A DNA stretch of 64,000 nt from Torymus aiolomorphi. Taxonomy: Eukaryota > Arthropoda > Insecta > Hymenoptera > Torymidae. Made by a program: the position numbers and the translations under genes. Of the stretch, positions 49,990 to 62,336 are shown piece after piece. A model generated the notes under the pieces. It searched no databases. It was given only the letters and a program-made list of their open reading frames with translations, and was not told the DNA's origin. The stretch spans positions 9,829,101-9,893,100 of the forward strand of contig CM070877.1 of assembly GCA_036365515.1 (NCBI GenBank). Direction: 5' to 3'. Every line of letters begins with the position of its first letter. Position 1 is the stretch's first letter.

Positions 49990-52900
49990 TTACGCTGTAA
50001 AAATCTTCGTGCCCTCGGGCAGAATCACCTCCTCGCCGACGTCGGCAAGCGTGACTGTGAGCGGAAGGATGAGGGGCATAAGTATCTCCTGGTGGGCCAT
50101 AACATGCTGTTGACCAATGGCCGTGCCATCCGGCCGAGTGATTGTGATGGTCTTGATGCTCTGAGGCTTGATTATCTGCGCCTGCTGCAGCCTCTGCAAA
50201 TCGTGCTGCTCCTGCAGTTGCAGCTGCTGTACCTGTTGCTCCTCCTGCTGTTGCTCTTGTTGTTCTTGCTCTTGGAGTTCTTGTTGTTCCTGGAGTTCCT
50301 GCTCGATCGGGAAAACCTGCTGCTGCTGCTGCTGCTGTTGATTCTGCTGCCTGCCCTGCAGCATATTCTGTTTGCAGCGCTTGCTGTGCGCATACCTGCT
50401 GCCGTTGTTATTGAATCTCCTGTCGCACGTAGGGCAGGCATAAGGTCGCTGACCCGTGTGGATGAACACGTGCTCCTTCAGCGACTTGAGCCGCCTGAAG
50501 TTCTTTGAGCAGTATTTACAATGATACTTCGCCTCGCCCGTATGCGAGGTCAGGTGATTCGCCAACGTGTCAGCCCTGGCGAACGCTCTCGAGCAGTACT
50601 GACAGATGTACGGTCGCTCCTGAGTGTGCGTGCGCATGTGCATCTTGAGGTAGGCGTTAGTGGTGAACGGCCGCGAGCAGACCTCGCAGACGTAAGGCTT
50701 GATGCCGTTGTGCGCTCTCAGGTGAGCTATCAGCGTCGTCGACTGGGTGAAGCTCTTCGAGCAGATCTCGCATAAGAAGCGTTTCACCGTGTCAGTCTCC
50801 TTTGTCTTTTTGAAGGTTTTGTCGTGTTTGGTGAGATGGGTGTTCAGTTGGTCCTCGCGGATGAAGCGCTTCGTGCAGCGCGGACACTTGTACGGTTTGA
50901 CCATGTTGTGCTTAGCCACGTGGATTTTAAGATGCTCGCGACGGTAGAACTTCTTCGGACAGATGTCGCAGAGATACTTCTTGCCTTCGTGTACCTGTGT
51001 GGGGTAGATTCACATTATAAATTTGCTTGTTTTTTAAATAAAAGTATATAATGATTATCCAAACTTTTTTAATTACCTGTATGTGCCTCAACAATCCTTT
51101 CCTAGAAGTATAGCGCTTGTTACACTCTGTGCACTCCAACCCCACGATATCTGTCCGCCTTTTCCGTGGCGCCTTCTCCCCATTTTTATCCTCCGGCCTC
51201 GGATCAATATCTCTCAAATCCTCCTCAGTTAATATACCTTCCATCACGTGCTTCGCTCTATGCTCCTTCAATATCTCGTTGTTCTCGAACGAGTCTCCGC
51301 AAATATTACACTTACGCACCTGATCCGGATTCTTCTCGGAACACTTATCATAATGTGCCTTCAGTTTGTCCTTTCTGTAGAACTTCACATTGCAGATGTC
51401 GCACTCAAAGTTCGGCTCCTCGTGCAGCAGTTGGTGTCTGAGCAGCGATTTCTTGGTGCTGTACTTTTTCTTGCAGGTGGGACACTCGTGGCTGTCCATC
51501 GGCCAGTCGAGCCCGCTCTCGAAGTCGTCATCATCGTCCTCGTGTTGCTCCTCTTCGTTCTGTTCCTCCGTCTCGCGCGTTTCTTCGAGCTTCCTCTGTT
51601 GTTGTTGTTGTGGTTGCTTTTCTTGTTTTACCTGGTTTTCATCTTTTACATGCAGTTCCATGTGCTTTGAGAGAGCTTGCTTGGATGAGCATTTGACGTT
51701 GCAAGTCTCGCAGGTCAAGCTCCTCTGGCTTCGTTGGAGCTTTTTAGGTATTGGTGGTATATATTCCTGAAAGAAAGTAAATGAATTACTTAATAAAATT
51801 TCTATAAAAGATCATGCAATAAGCTTCCTTTTTGAAAAACCTTGATTCGATGCAAAAAATCAGGTGATTCAATCATTTATCTCTGACCAGACTAATAACA
51901 TGATTAAAATATTTGATAGTATAGCTTTTTAGTATACAACTTACTAAAGGGTAAGACCAAAGAAACTAATTAAGCAAAGATATCAGACAAGTCAAACATC
52001 AAATTCTTACAACAAACTACCCTTACCGCTTGTTCCTCATCAACCACACTGAGCTCATCCTTCGAATCGTCAAACTCCCTTTCGTTCTCCGCATCTTCGT
52101 CCTCCGACTCGTCGAGATTGAAATCCGTCTTGATCTGATCGATGATCTTTTGCGCAGCTTTTGCAGCCACCCTTTTAATCCTCTTATTCGGATCGTACTC
52201 CTGCCCGTGCACAATTGTTTTGTGATTGGTTGCTATCAAATGATTCCTCAGCGTCAACTCGTTACCGAAGGTCTTGTTGCATTGCATGCACTTGAAGCTC
52301 CTCAGCCGACTTCCATGCTGCTCCGCATGCCTACGTAGCAGCTCCTTGCGAGCGAATGTCTGATGGCAAACCTTACAGGTGTATTGGACACCGTTGTGGG
52401 TCTCGGTGTGCCGGACTAAAGCTTTCTTATGGTTGAAGGTCAACGAACATTGCGGGCACTTTAGTTCCTTGCTGGGCGTGATGCTGGTGTCTTTTTTGAA
52501 GAATGATTCGGCTGGGGCGGTTTCGGCTGTTACGCTTTCAAATTCAGCGGCTGCTGTATTGGAAAATTCAATTATGTGATTAAACGTGCTTTATGTAGGA
52601 TTTTCGTATAACTGAAAAGATTTATTTACTTTGCGTACCTATTTGTTCTGCATCGTTGTTAAGGTCTTGTTCTGTAAGTACACCCTCAACCACGTGTTTG
52701 GAACGATGATCTCGAAGTTTATCTACAGCATCGAATTCTTCGTCACAAACATTACATTCCAGTGCACTTTTATTTTTTGCATCGTTTTTATATTTCTCCT
52801 CATCTTCTTCAATGTCAGAATCCGTTACAGGATTATCATCGTATGCATGGAAGTCCAGAGTATCATCTTCCTCCTGAAAAGATATTTCCAGAGGCATAGC

Positions 52901-54834
52901 TTCCACTTTTACATCCATCAGCTTCTCTTTCTCATGCTGCTTCAGATGCTTGTTGTAGGAAATTATGTAAAGATATTCCTTACCACACTGAGGACAAGTA
53001 TTTAGCTTCTTACCACTTGAGAGTGTTCTTGGACTTGTGGTCTCGTTTTGTAATTTTTCTGGTGTCCTTAGAAGTTTCTCAGGAGATCTTTTCATAAGAG
53101 AAAGAGTTTTCCTTACCTCTTCATGTGAATGCATATGCTCTTTTAAAACGTCTTTTGATATGAATTGTTTGTCACATAAGTAGCAAACAAAATATATTTT
53201 TTCTAATGTGTCCGAGTGGGTCTTTTTTAATCGAGAACTAAGATTTAGATTTTCAAAATAATTTTCTTGATTGGAGTCTCGTTCACTTTGAGATTTTTGT
53301 TGATTAAGCTTACGTTTGCTTCTGCGTAGTGATTCATTTGGGGAAGATGTCTGTATCCCACTTATTTCTATCTGGTCATCAATTAAATCTATTTGAATAT
53401 CTTCTTTACTGTCTTCTTTAATTTCTATTTTATTATTTTCTTCTCTCTCCTGTAAATATTAAGAAATATAAAATTCAAGAACTTTATTACACATTCATTT
53501 ACTACAAAAGTAATTTTAATATATGAATTATAAATTTTATTTACCTCCGTATTTAATACATCATGTCCAGAGGGAACATCACATGGTTGTGATTCTGCTA
53601 CATAATTATGCTCATGCATTGTCAGTTGTTGACTATGATGCAATTCTTGCAATGCTTCCTGATTATTTATTTCTTGTATCATTTCCTGAAGTTCAGCTCC
53701 AAACGATTGATTATGTTGTTCATTAGTTATATCGTGTATTTCTTGACTATCATGAATTTGAATTTGATGATCATTATGAATTTCTTGCATTTTCTGTTCT
53801 CCTTGCATTTGCAATTGCTCTTCATGTTGAATGAGTTGTTGATTTTCTTGGATCTCATTTTTGCTTTCTATCACTTGTTGATCAATGATAGCATTTGTTG
53901 ACTTTTCCAGATTATCACCATACAAATCACTAGCATTTATTTTCTGTACATTTAGCAGATCCATGTGATCTTTGAGAAGTAAATTTTCTTCCGATATTTC
54001 ACCAACATTATTTCTGTGAGACGTTAAATTTACACCCAAATCATTAAAAAATAACTCTTGCTTTACATCCAAAGATTTCAACCTTTCTCGCAACACACTA
54101 TCAGCTTCCTCAACTTGCAGCTTAAATTTGTACGCTGATTCCAGATTATCGCTGCACATACAGCATATATAAGAAGGCATTCCATCTCCTGGCATCATCT
54201 GTAATAATTTATATTTTTGTAAATATTGGCAATATCAGTAATATGTTGTTAAATTAAGTCTATAACAATTACATAACATGATTGTACACTAAAAAATGAT
54301 AAGTACAGGTCTGTAAGCTATTACTAAATCAAAAGTATTGCTCAACAGGTACGAAACATAAAAATTCCACCAAACATAAACAAAATCAGAAACGGAGTAC
54401 AAAGCACTCCTACACCTCGCTAACCAAACTACAGGGCAAAAAACTAGAGCACCGACCAAAAAACAACATTAAAACACATACTTTTCAACCACAACAATGG
54501 ATCATCAACAATTATTGAAAGAATACAATTAACCCCATACACCAAAATAACCTTTTCCCCACAAAACCTCAATCCTTATCCATCCTCTCCTCTGCCCAAA
54601 TCCACCGTTCAACCTTTCAAAACCCTGGAAACAAACCACCACCTGCGGCCTAACCTTAACTCTGGCGAGGCTCATAGCCTTCTCAGCAGCGGTGCTGATG
54701 ACGCCGACGTCCCCCTGGCCCTCTTCCTCGTGAAAGAGTCCAAGCATCGCGTGCTCGTGTCCCAGGCAGATTCGGCAGACGACGAGCTCCTCCTGGGCCT
54801 CGGAGTCGTTCACCACCACCTCAACGGCGTCCAT
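49990..54834 (-). CDS. ZAD-domain C2H2 zinc-finger protein, about 18 fingers (6 exons, 1288 aa)
   Basis: Exons (minus): 54655-54834, 53545-54198, 52639-53449, 52027-52553, 51077-51766, 49990-50994; 3867 nt, phases close. N-terminal ZAD: CRIC at residues 20-23 in exon 1 and the second pair ICCMC (72/75) plus AYKFKLQ in exon 2; this domain dimerises in arthropod transcription factors. Exon 2 then gives a long Glu/Gln/His-rich region (MQEIHNDHQIQIHDSQEIHD). Fingers: 3 in exon 3, 3 in exon 4, 5 in exon 5 (one crossing into exon 6), 7 in exon 6 with classic linkers (TGEAKYHC, TGQRPYAC). Two are C2HC variants (KAHYDKCSEK and AHSKRC). The C-terminus is Gln-rich (about 60 residues) then ILPLTVTLADVGEEVILPEG. 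The exon 1 donor is AAG/GTTAGG, which is weaker than the rest. Expected role: nuclear DNA-binding regulator; target unknown. Confidence 0.92.
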
Positions 54835-55672
54835 GTTTTTGTTGTCTCCAGTCTGGCTCTTTCGCGCACTAGCTGTGATGCAGCTTCCCGTCGAAGAGCA
54901 GTGATGCTGCTGCTTGTTGTACGTGCATAATATGTGCGTATATGTATTCTGTGTATACACGTATATATATATACGTGCAGGTGGATGAACGCGTGAAAAG
55001 ACTGGCGTGGGCGATGACGATTGCGAGTGTTTTGGGTGTGTACGCCACGGCCCACGGCAGTGTGAGTGGGTTGGGTTAGGTGACGGTCATGAGAAGTCAC
55101 GGGATGGTTTGCGACGGTCAGAGGTTGAAAGTTGCGTTCTTGAGAATGAGGCTTGAAATTATTTATTGTATTTTTTCTTTTATATTTTCAACAGCGGTTT
55201 TTATTGATATTAACATTGAAAATGCATCCAAAGGTTTATTGTTATTCATTGTAATGAATATAAACTGCTTTTTATTAGAATACTAGAATTGTTACGGTTG
55301 GTAGAACCCCCTCACACGTAACAGAATGCAAATGTGAATATTTTAATCAACTCGCAACGTTGTATTGAACTACTTATATAATTTTAGAACGCGTGCGGCT
55401 CTAAGTGCGGAAGAATTCAAATAATCAAGGGAGGACGAGGAAACTTTAATAGTAGATTTCATTTTTGTTCACTAATGGGAATATGCCAGCCTTGTCTTCG
55501 AACGACCAATGCAATACATTTTTCAAGTATAAATATACAATAAATTTTTCAAGGTAATGTATAAATTAACGTTTTCAAATTTATAATTCGTGGTCGATAT
55601 AATAATGATCGAACTTGCGGCGCAGATTGAAAAATCTCGCAGCAAGCGCGCCATCTCGCGGACGAGCTTGCA
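54835..55672. promoter_or_regulatory. Bidirectional promoter region, zinc-finger gene / nardilysin
   Basis: An 838-bp gap between divergent start codons. It contains GC-richer DNA next to both genes (54,990-55,080; 55,615-55,672) and ATATATATATACGTG near 54,965. No defined core element can be assigned. An in-frame TGA upstream of 55,673 limits the nardilysin start. Confidence 0.45.
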
Positions 55673-58600
55673 ATGCCCAAGGTTTCGAATAATTCGAATT
55701 CAAACCTTGATATCAATCAACTTTGGCAGATCGAAATCGATGCCCAACGACTGACATTGCTTATAAATGCATCAGTCGATTGTCGGATTTGTCGTGAACA
55801 GTATTCTTGGTCGGATTGCTCAAACTTTCGATTCGTTAATAATTTTTCGCATCACACCTGTTGCGTTCGAGAAATATTTAATTTTCAATGTGGTTTGCTT
55901 TGTGCTATTAAAATGGAAAAGGTTCGTGAGAAGAGTAATTTTGTGATTTCGGACAATTTAAAGGATTTTGCAAAAGGGTATAAAAGCAATGTGAAGTATC
56001 TCGGTACGCCCGTAAAATCGGAAAATGACAGAAAAGAGTACAGGTAAGGTGTCATGCATTATGGCGATGCTGTTATAGTATAATTTATAATTATTTGCTG
56101 TGAAAATAATACGTTTTTGTTTCATAGAGTTCTTCAATTAGGAAATGGACTGAAAGCCTTATTAATTTCTGATTTTCATTTTGCAAAAAGGAGAAAAGGG
56201 CAAAATGATATGGCAAAAAATGGTGAATAAATTATTTTGTTTGTAGTTTAATAAAATCAAATTTTTTGTTCTTCAAATTGATGATTATATCTTACAATAA
56301 TTACTCATTCGGATTAATCACATACAAATAAATATCATGCAGGTATTATACACCCTACAAATTTTGCCAAGGTCAATGCAAAGGTCGAAGTGGAACAAAA
56401 AATGGTATGAAGCAAAATTTTGAAGTATTTGCAATCGAATACTTTTATTGTTATGCTTTGAATAATTATTCAAATATATACATACATACTTTAGGCGGCG
56501 TGTTGCCTTAGCATAAACGTTGGCAGTTTTAGCGACCCGCCAGAAATACAAGGCATGGCGCACCTCCTCGAGCACGTCGTTACGCTGGGATCTAAAAAAT
56601 ATCCAGAGGTAAATTAAAGTCTGTTATATTAATTTCAATCTGGTAAATAATTATTAGTTTTAAGTGTAATTTTGATATACGTAAACTTATATTTTTATTT
56701 TGCATTTGAAAATAATTAACTCCTTTTTCTTTAGGTAAACGAGTACAACAAATTTATAATGGACCGGGGCGGACTTGCCCACGCCGACACCGGTGCCGAA
56801 GCCACGAACTTCCTCTTCGAGATACATCCGGATTACCTGCTGCCAGCTCTGGATCGTTTCGCGCATCTCTTTGTCGATCCGTTGTTGGACAAGAATTTTG
56901 TGTTAAGAGAACGCGAATCTATCGACAACGGTAAATTTTTTACACATTTTTTGTTCATTGGGAGTGGGAAAATTTTGGGTGTTATTGTTGTTGGGGTTGC
57001 GTATTTTTTTTTTAGAATTTCTTCTGGACGTACCGGTAGATTACGAGAGGCTGAAGCAATTTTTCCGAGTGGTGGCGAGGAAAGAGAATCCGGGGTCGAA
57101 GTTTTCGTGCGGCAATCTTGTTACCCTTCGAGACAATATAAAGGAAGATACTTTGTACGAGGAGTTGCTTGCGTTTAGGGAAAGACATTATAGCGCGCAT
57201 CGGATGACTTTGGCTATTCAGGTTGGAGATTTTTGTATTATCTTTGCTATTAATGATTGACAATATTTGTCTAGTAGGGAAAAATTTTGTTTTTTTAAGG
57301 CTACATTCTCGTTGGATATGTTGGAGGAATATGTGATAAGATGTTTTTCGAATGTGCCAGTGAATTGTTTATCGTCGGATAATTTTATGAGGACTATCGG
57401 TGTAAATTTATTTGACGCTGTGAAATTGAAAAAGATTTATAAAATACAATCTGTACAGAATACTTGTGAGGTAAGTTTTATATGTTTATATATTTATTGT
57501 AAAATATATTTATCAAGTCAAGGTAAATTAAATCTTAATATATAAATGAAACTGGCATATTTATTGTTTTAAAAATAATATGTTTAGCTAGTTTATAATT
57601 TTTATGGTTATTAAATTTTTTTAATTTTCATAAAGCTTTAATCTTTTTTTAAAGTATAAAAAGATCATTGTAGATTCTTGTACAAGTTTTCGGTATATTC
57701 AAAAAAATGTTTATTTACTGGATAAAAAAAGAGAACTCAAATGTTGTTTTTCAGCTAGAAATAAAATACATAATGCCACCTTCGATACACTTGTACAAAA
57801 TCAAACCGATTAATTACATTTTATGGATCATGAATCGCGAGGGGATAGGTTCGTTGAGTCACTGCCTACGGAAACAAAAATTGTGCGATCGACTAAGCGT
57901 CAATCACGAGCAGCTTTCAATGTACTCTGTGCTCAAGATAAACTTGGTGCTTTCGGGCGATGGAAGCTCACGAATTAAAGAAATTTTGGACACTGTATTC
58001 GCCTATACGAATACGTTACGCTTGAAAGGAGTCCAAAAAGATATATACGAGGAAATGAAAAACATTGCAGAAATTAAATTCAGGTACTACGACGTATTTT
58101 AAAGTATAATTATTATACTTGCCTGATTTGCAATTGACTTTTGCAATATTTTGTTTTCAATGCATTTTTAAATGTTAAAGTAAGTTTTACACATTAAAAA
58201 ATTTAACCATAATTAAGGGGGTGTAGAATACCGACCTCCATTATGCGACCTACCTTACCGGCTGGACAGCAGTCATTCGTTCCAAGAATTTTTAAAGGTG
58301 CCCTTGAAATTTTGACTCAAAACTTTGCAGAATGGTAGACAATTAAATTATGGTGGGCAAGCGAATTTGAATAAGTCGTTAATCGTAGTAATAATCAAGT
58401 TAGAACGAATTACTGCTGTCCAGCCGGTACGGCAGGTCGCATAATAGAGGTCGGTATTCCACATCCCCTTAAAAGTTGAGTAAAATGCAAATGATTTATA
58501 TTATATAAAAATTACATAATTTACACAAAATATTTTAGGTATTAGAAAATAATTTATACATTTATTTATGGCAAAAATAGAAATACATTTTACAGCCGCC

Positions 58601-61600
58601 AAAACCCTTAGAATAAATTCTTCAGAGCCTGTCCATACCTCAACCATCTAGCATTATACTTTCCCGTACACAGGTACGCTGACGACATCAGCGCCGCTGC
58701 AGCTGTGCGGCAGTTATCCCCCACTATGCACCTATACCCTCCTACCGAATACCTGACAGGTAGCCACCTGTACGAAGGCTGCGACGCGACCGTCGTTCGA
58801 CGTTTCCTGGACTGCTTCACGCCCGAAAACACTTTCATTGTTCTCGTGAGCGACGAGATAGCGGATTCCGAGTGTAACGAAATCGAGCCCTGGTACGGAG
58901 TCAGGTACAGTTGTGAGGATATACCTGACGATTGGTACGTCAGTTGGCAGAAATCGACGCTGGATTGCGGATCGTTCACGCCGAATATCTTCGTCCCTAC
59001 GGATTTCAGCTTAGTCGATTTACCCCCCGATGCGCCTGTAACTCCCGTAAGAATCGTGCAGGATGAAACAATGGAGATCTGGCATAGGTACGACGACAAA
59101 TTTAAGCTCCCCAAGTGTTTCGTCTGTTTACAGTTGATGGCGGTTCTACCGAGCCCGTCCCCGGACACGTATGTAACTTTCGTGGTAATTCTGATAAATC
59201 AGTTCGCCTGAAACGATCTGATTTTTAATGATTTCTAGCGTCGTCATGTCGAGGCTGTTGGAGACGTTGTTGCACGAGGTGCTAATAGAGGATTTGCACG
59301 ACGCCAGATGCGCCGGTCTCAGGTACAAGATTGCCACTGGCAGATCGGGTGTTGTCGTTGGAGTTAATGGCTTCAGCCAGAAAGTACCTGTAAATATCTA
59401 ATAACGAACCCAATTTGTAATATTTTGAAATGGAAAAAATCTATTTTTCGTGTATTTACAGATGTTGCTGGAAATTATTATAAAGCGAATCGCGTCGTTT
59501 GCGAAATTTTTGAAAGAACATACGTTTCAGTCGGTTAAAAGGCAGTTGTTGAAATACTACTCTAGTGCTTTATCTGATCCAGGAACTCTTGCTAGGTACG
59601 AAATTTTGGAATAGGACTAAACTTTGGTCTAAACTTTAAAGAATTATTAACAGATTTGAAAAAATATATTCTTTTTGCTATGAAATTTCTGGTAAAATTG
59701 TTGTATACATGTTGTACACATAATGCAAAATTAAATTTAAACGCACATGAGCTAAAAGAAATTTTATTTCAATAAATTTTCAGTTGGCAAATTATTTAAA
59801 TTTATTCGTACATTTAGAACGTATTTTAAATATTTTTAAAGCAGCATTTTCCAAAGTGACTATATTTGCTTCAAAATATTTTAATTACTTAAAAGCTATA
59901 CTATATTTTAGCGATATTATGTCTTCGATACTGGAACCAAACTTTTGGCTATCATCAGATGAACATACTACCCTAAGACAGACAACTTATAAGCAATTTA
60001 TTAACTTCGTAATTCAAGTAACTAATAATGTTTACATACGATGTCTCGTGCAAGGAAACATAACTAAAAATCAAGCTATAAAATTGATTTGCGAATCCAC
60101 AAAGTTACAACAACGAAGTAAAAAACCACGTACCGTAATACAAAAGATGAACAATAACATCTTACCCGTTGGTAAAAAAACCTGTGAAGCGAGAAATCAA
60201 AATACAATTGACGTCAATTCCGTTGTTATGAACTATTATCAAACAAATTTTGCATTTATGGGGATGGCTCTACCAGTGTATAAAGAATTTTTGGAGGTGA
60301 GTAATTTTTAACAATTAAAACTGTTACTATACTAATAATGTTATGTCGAGATTACTCACCTTAAAAGCAATAACAAAGCGGTTCTATTACAAATAATATA
60401 AGTGTACGATTTTAGTATACAATTGATACGTCATTTTATTATAAACATTACGCGACTCTATATAGCAAGTAGAGTCAACTTGCTGCATGGACGAGATCGG
60501 CTACATAGGCGGAGATTAGCTCAGACGACAATAATGTACAACCGCCGCCGGCGCATCGAGAGTTGAGCCGCTTCCTGATTTTTCTATATATGGCCCAAAT
60601 TTAGTCGCTGCTTAGTGCTTACGTAAAAGTGCTTAGCACTCAGTGCTTAGTAATTCTCAAAGTTCCGTGTTTCGTTTGAGTCCCCTAAGGGGCAATACAT
60701 AAGAACCGTTCCGCTTTGCTCTGCCCCGCATCTGTTCCGCCTTGAATTTAACCCCGTTTAACTGACTTATTTCTCTCCAATAGGCAGTAGGCGATACAAC
60801 AGAATCAGCTAAAAAAAAACAAGCGCGGTAAAATAAAATTCAAGTTGGAGTATAACCGGGTGGTGCAGGACGGAGCAGAGCGGAGCAGCCTCTCCTATCT
60901 CATCTACTTTCTAATCGCTTCTCCTCCGGTCCCTTCTTATTGCCTCGTGCCTTCTTTTCACGTGCGGGTACAAGGTTTACAATTTTCTCTCAAATATTAT
61001 AAATGTACTTTAGGTAAATGGACCAAAATTCGGCGACTAAACTAATACACGACATAAATATACAAGCTGAAGTAAATACCTTAAATAATATTTGACGAGT
61101 ACACAAACTCTAATTTTAAACGTTATGAAACACAAAATAGAAACACATTTTTAATTAAATATTATTCATGATTATATACTATTATTTGACCAAGACCTTA
61201 TTTTATAGTAGTGTATGGAGAGAAAGCTATAGTGAAGATGTCTATAAAATATGCAATTTTATAAATATGTTATATTTAAAAAATTTTTCACCTATAATGT
61301 TAAATTCACTATAAAATGTGGGTTGCTTAACACTACTATGTTTACTGTAATGTATAGTTGTTTTATCTAAACTGATACACTTATCATTAAAATATTGTAG
61401 TTTATACTACAATTTTACTATGCAATATAGTAACCACCACCAACACGTTTTTTCTCAGTGTAATTCTTATTATTATTATTAGTTTAAAGAAATCATATAC
61501 TGTGATATTATTTACACAGAAAAATATGCTTAGACGTTTTTTACTACTATATCATTTAATTGTCGAAATTTATAGTTATAGTTTCTATTTTTTTTTAGTA

Positions 61601-62336
61601 AAATATACTCTCTGATAGTCGTTTCAACTATAATTATCGTAAATGCAACTATAACACAGTAATGTTTACTATAAAATAAGGTAGTAACGATTTTGCACTA
61701 TACATTATTGTAATATAGTAACTATATTTTTACCTCAGTGTACTTTATTGGAATAAAAATAACTAGGATTGTTATTATTATATACAAGAAAACAAACCGT
61801 TTAACTCTTTTTTTTATTTTATGAAATCATGAAAAAATTTAATTCAACGTTTTAAAATTTATTTATTTTCTATGAAACTCAACTAACTGATTCTAACTTC
61901 AATTTGTTGTGAGTAGATACTTATTCAAGAGCACTTGTTCAATGAACTTCGAACCCAGGAGCAATTAAGTTACAGTATTTCTTATACATGGAGTTTCGAT
62001 GGATTTGCCATTACCATTTACAGCCCGATAATAAAGTACTCGACCGAATATCTGGATGAGAGAGTGGAAGCTTCAATGAAGCGTTTCAGTGCCGCTTTAA
62101 AGAGAGTTTCTATAGAAGAATTTAATTCCAAAAAAATTTGTTTTCTCAAGCGAAAATTGTGCAGCGATGTAAATTTGAAAGATGAGGTTGATAGAAACTG
62201 GTCTGCTATCAACAGTGAATATTTTGTATTCGATGATTGTCAGCAGCAGAGTTTCGAATTAAGTTATTTAAAAGTTGATGAATTTTGGCATTGGATTGTC
62301 GATTGCGTGGTCGATGAAAAAAATTTAGAAAAGTAA
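55673..62336 (+). CDS. NRDC: Nardilysin-like M16 metallopeptidase (13 exons, 1042 aa)
   Basis: Exons: 55673-56043, 56128-56222, 56343-56404, 56495-56608, 56735-56930, 57016-57221, 57300-57470, 57755-58083, 58674-59168, 59239-59389, 59462-59595, 59912-60296, 61917-62336; all GT-AG, 3129 nt, phases close. The zinc site HLLEH (H199, E202, H203) and third ligand E280 (RESIDNE) keep the M16 spacing of 77 residues as in insulin-degrading enzyme. Other family blocks: YLGTPVKSENDRKEYR, ENG-like GNGLKALLISD, VGSFSDPPEIQG, KFSCGNLVTL, IMNREGIGSLSHCLRK, YLTGSHLYEG, RTQEQLSYSIS, DEVDRNW. Nardilysin cuts before Arg in dibasic sites. Its hallmark acidic insert is reduced here to a short basic stretch (AKRRKGQNDMAK). 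The ATG at 55,913 (MEKVREK, good context) gives 962 aa and may be the true start. TAAGTG at the stop could instead be a splice donor. Length fits a full-size enzyme. Confidence 0.9.
58217..58468. mobile_element. 252-bp TTAA-flanked MITE (GGGGGTGT / ACATCCCC)
   Basis: TTAA at 58213-58216 and 58469-58472. Inverted ends of about 65 bp (GAATACCGACCTC, TTATGCGACCT, CCGGCTGGACAGCAG and complements). The ends resemble those of the MITE at 47,000 (GGGGATGTGAGTACCGACG), so both belong to one family. It lies in an intron of nardilysin. Confidence 0.85.
60297..61916. other. Last intron of nardilysin
   Basis: A 1.6-kb intron. 60,680-60,900 has GC-richer, partly inverted sequence (CCGCTTTGCTCTGCCCCGC against GGACGGAGCAGAGCGG). 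61,200-61,740 is built from TAGTAAAATTTACTATA-type units like those near 5,100, probably a decayed MITE. No gene. Confidence 0.45.
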
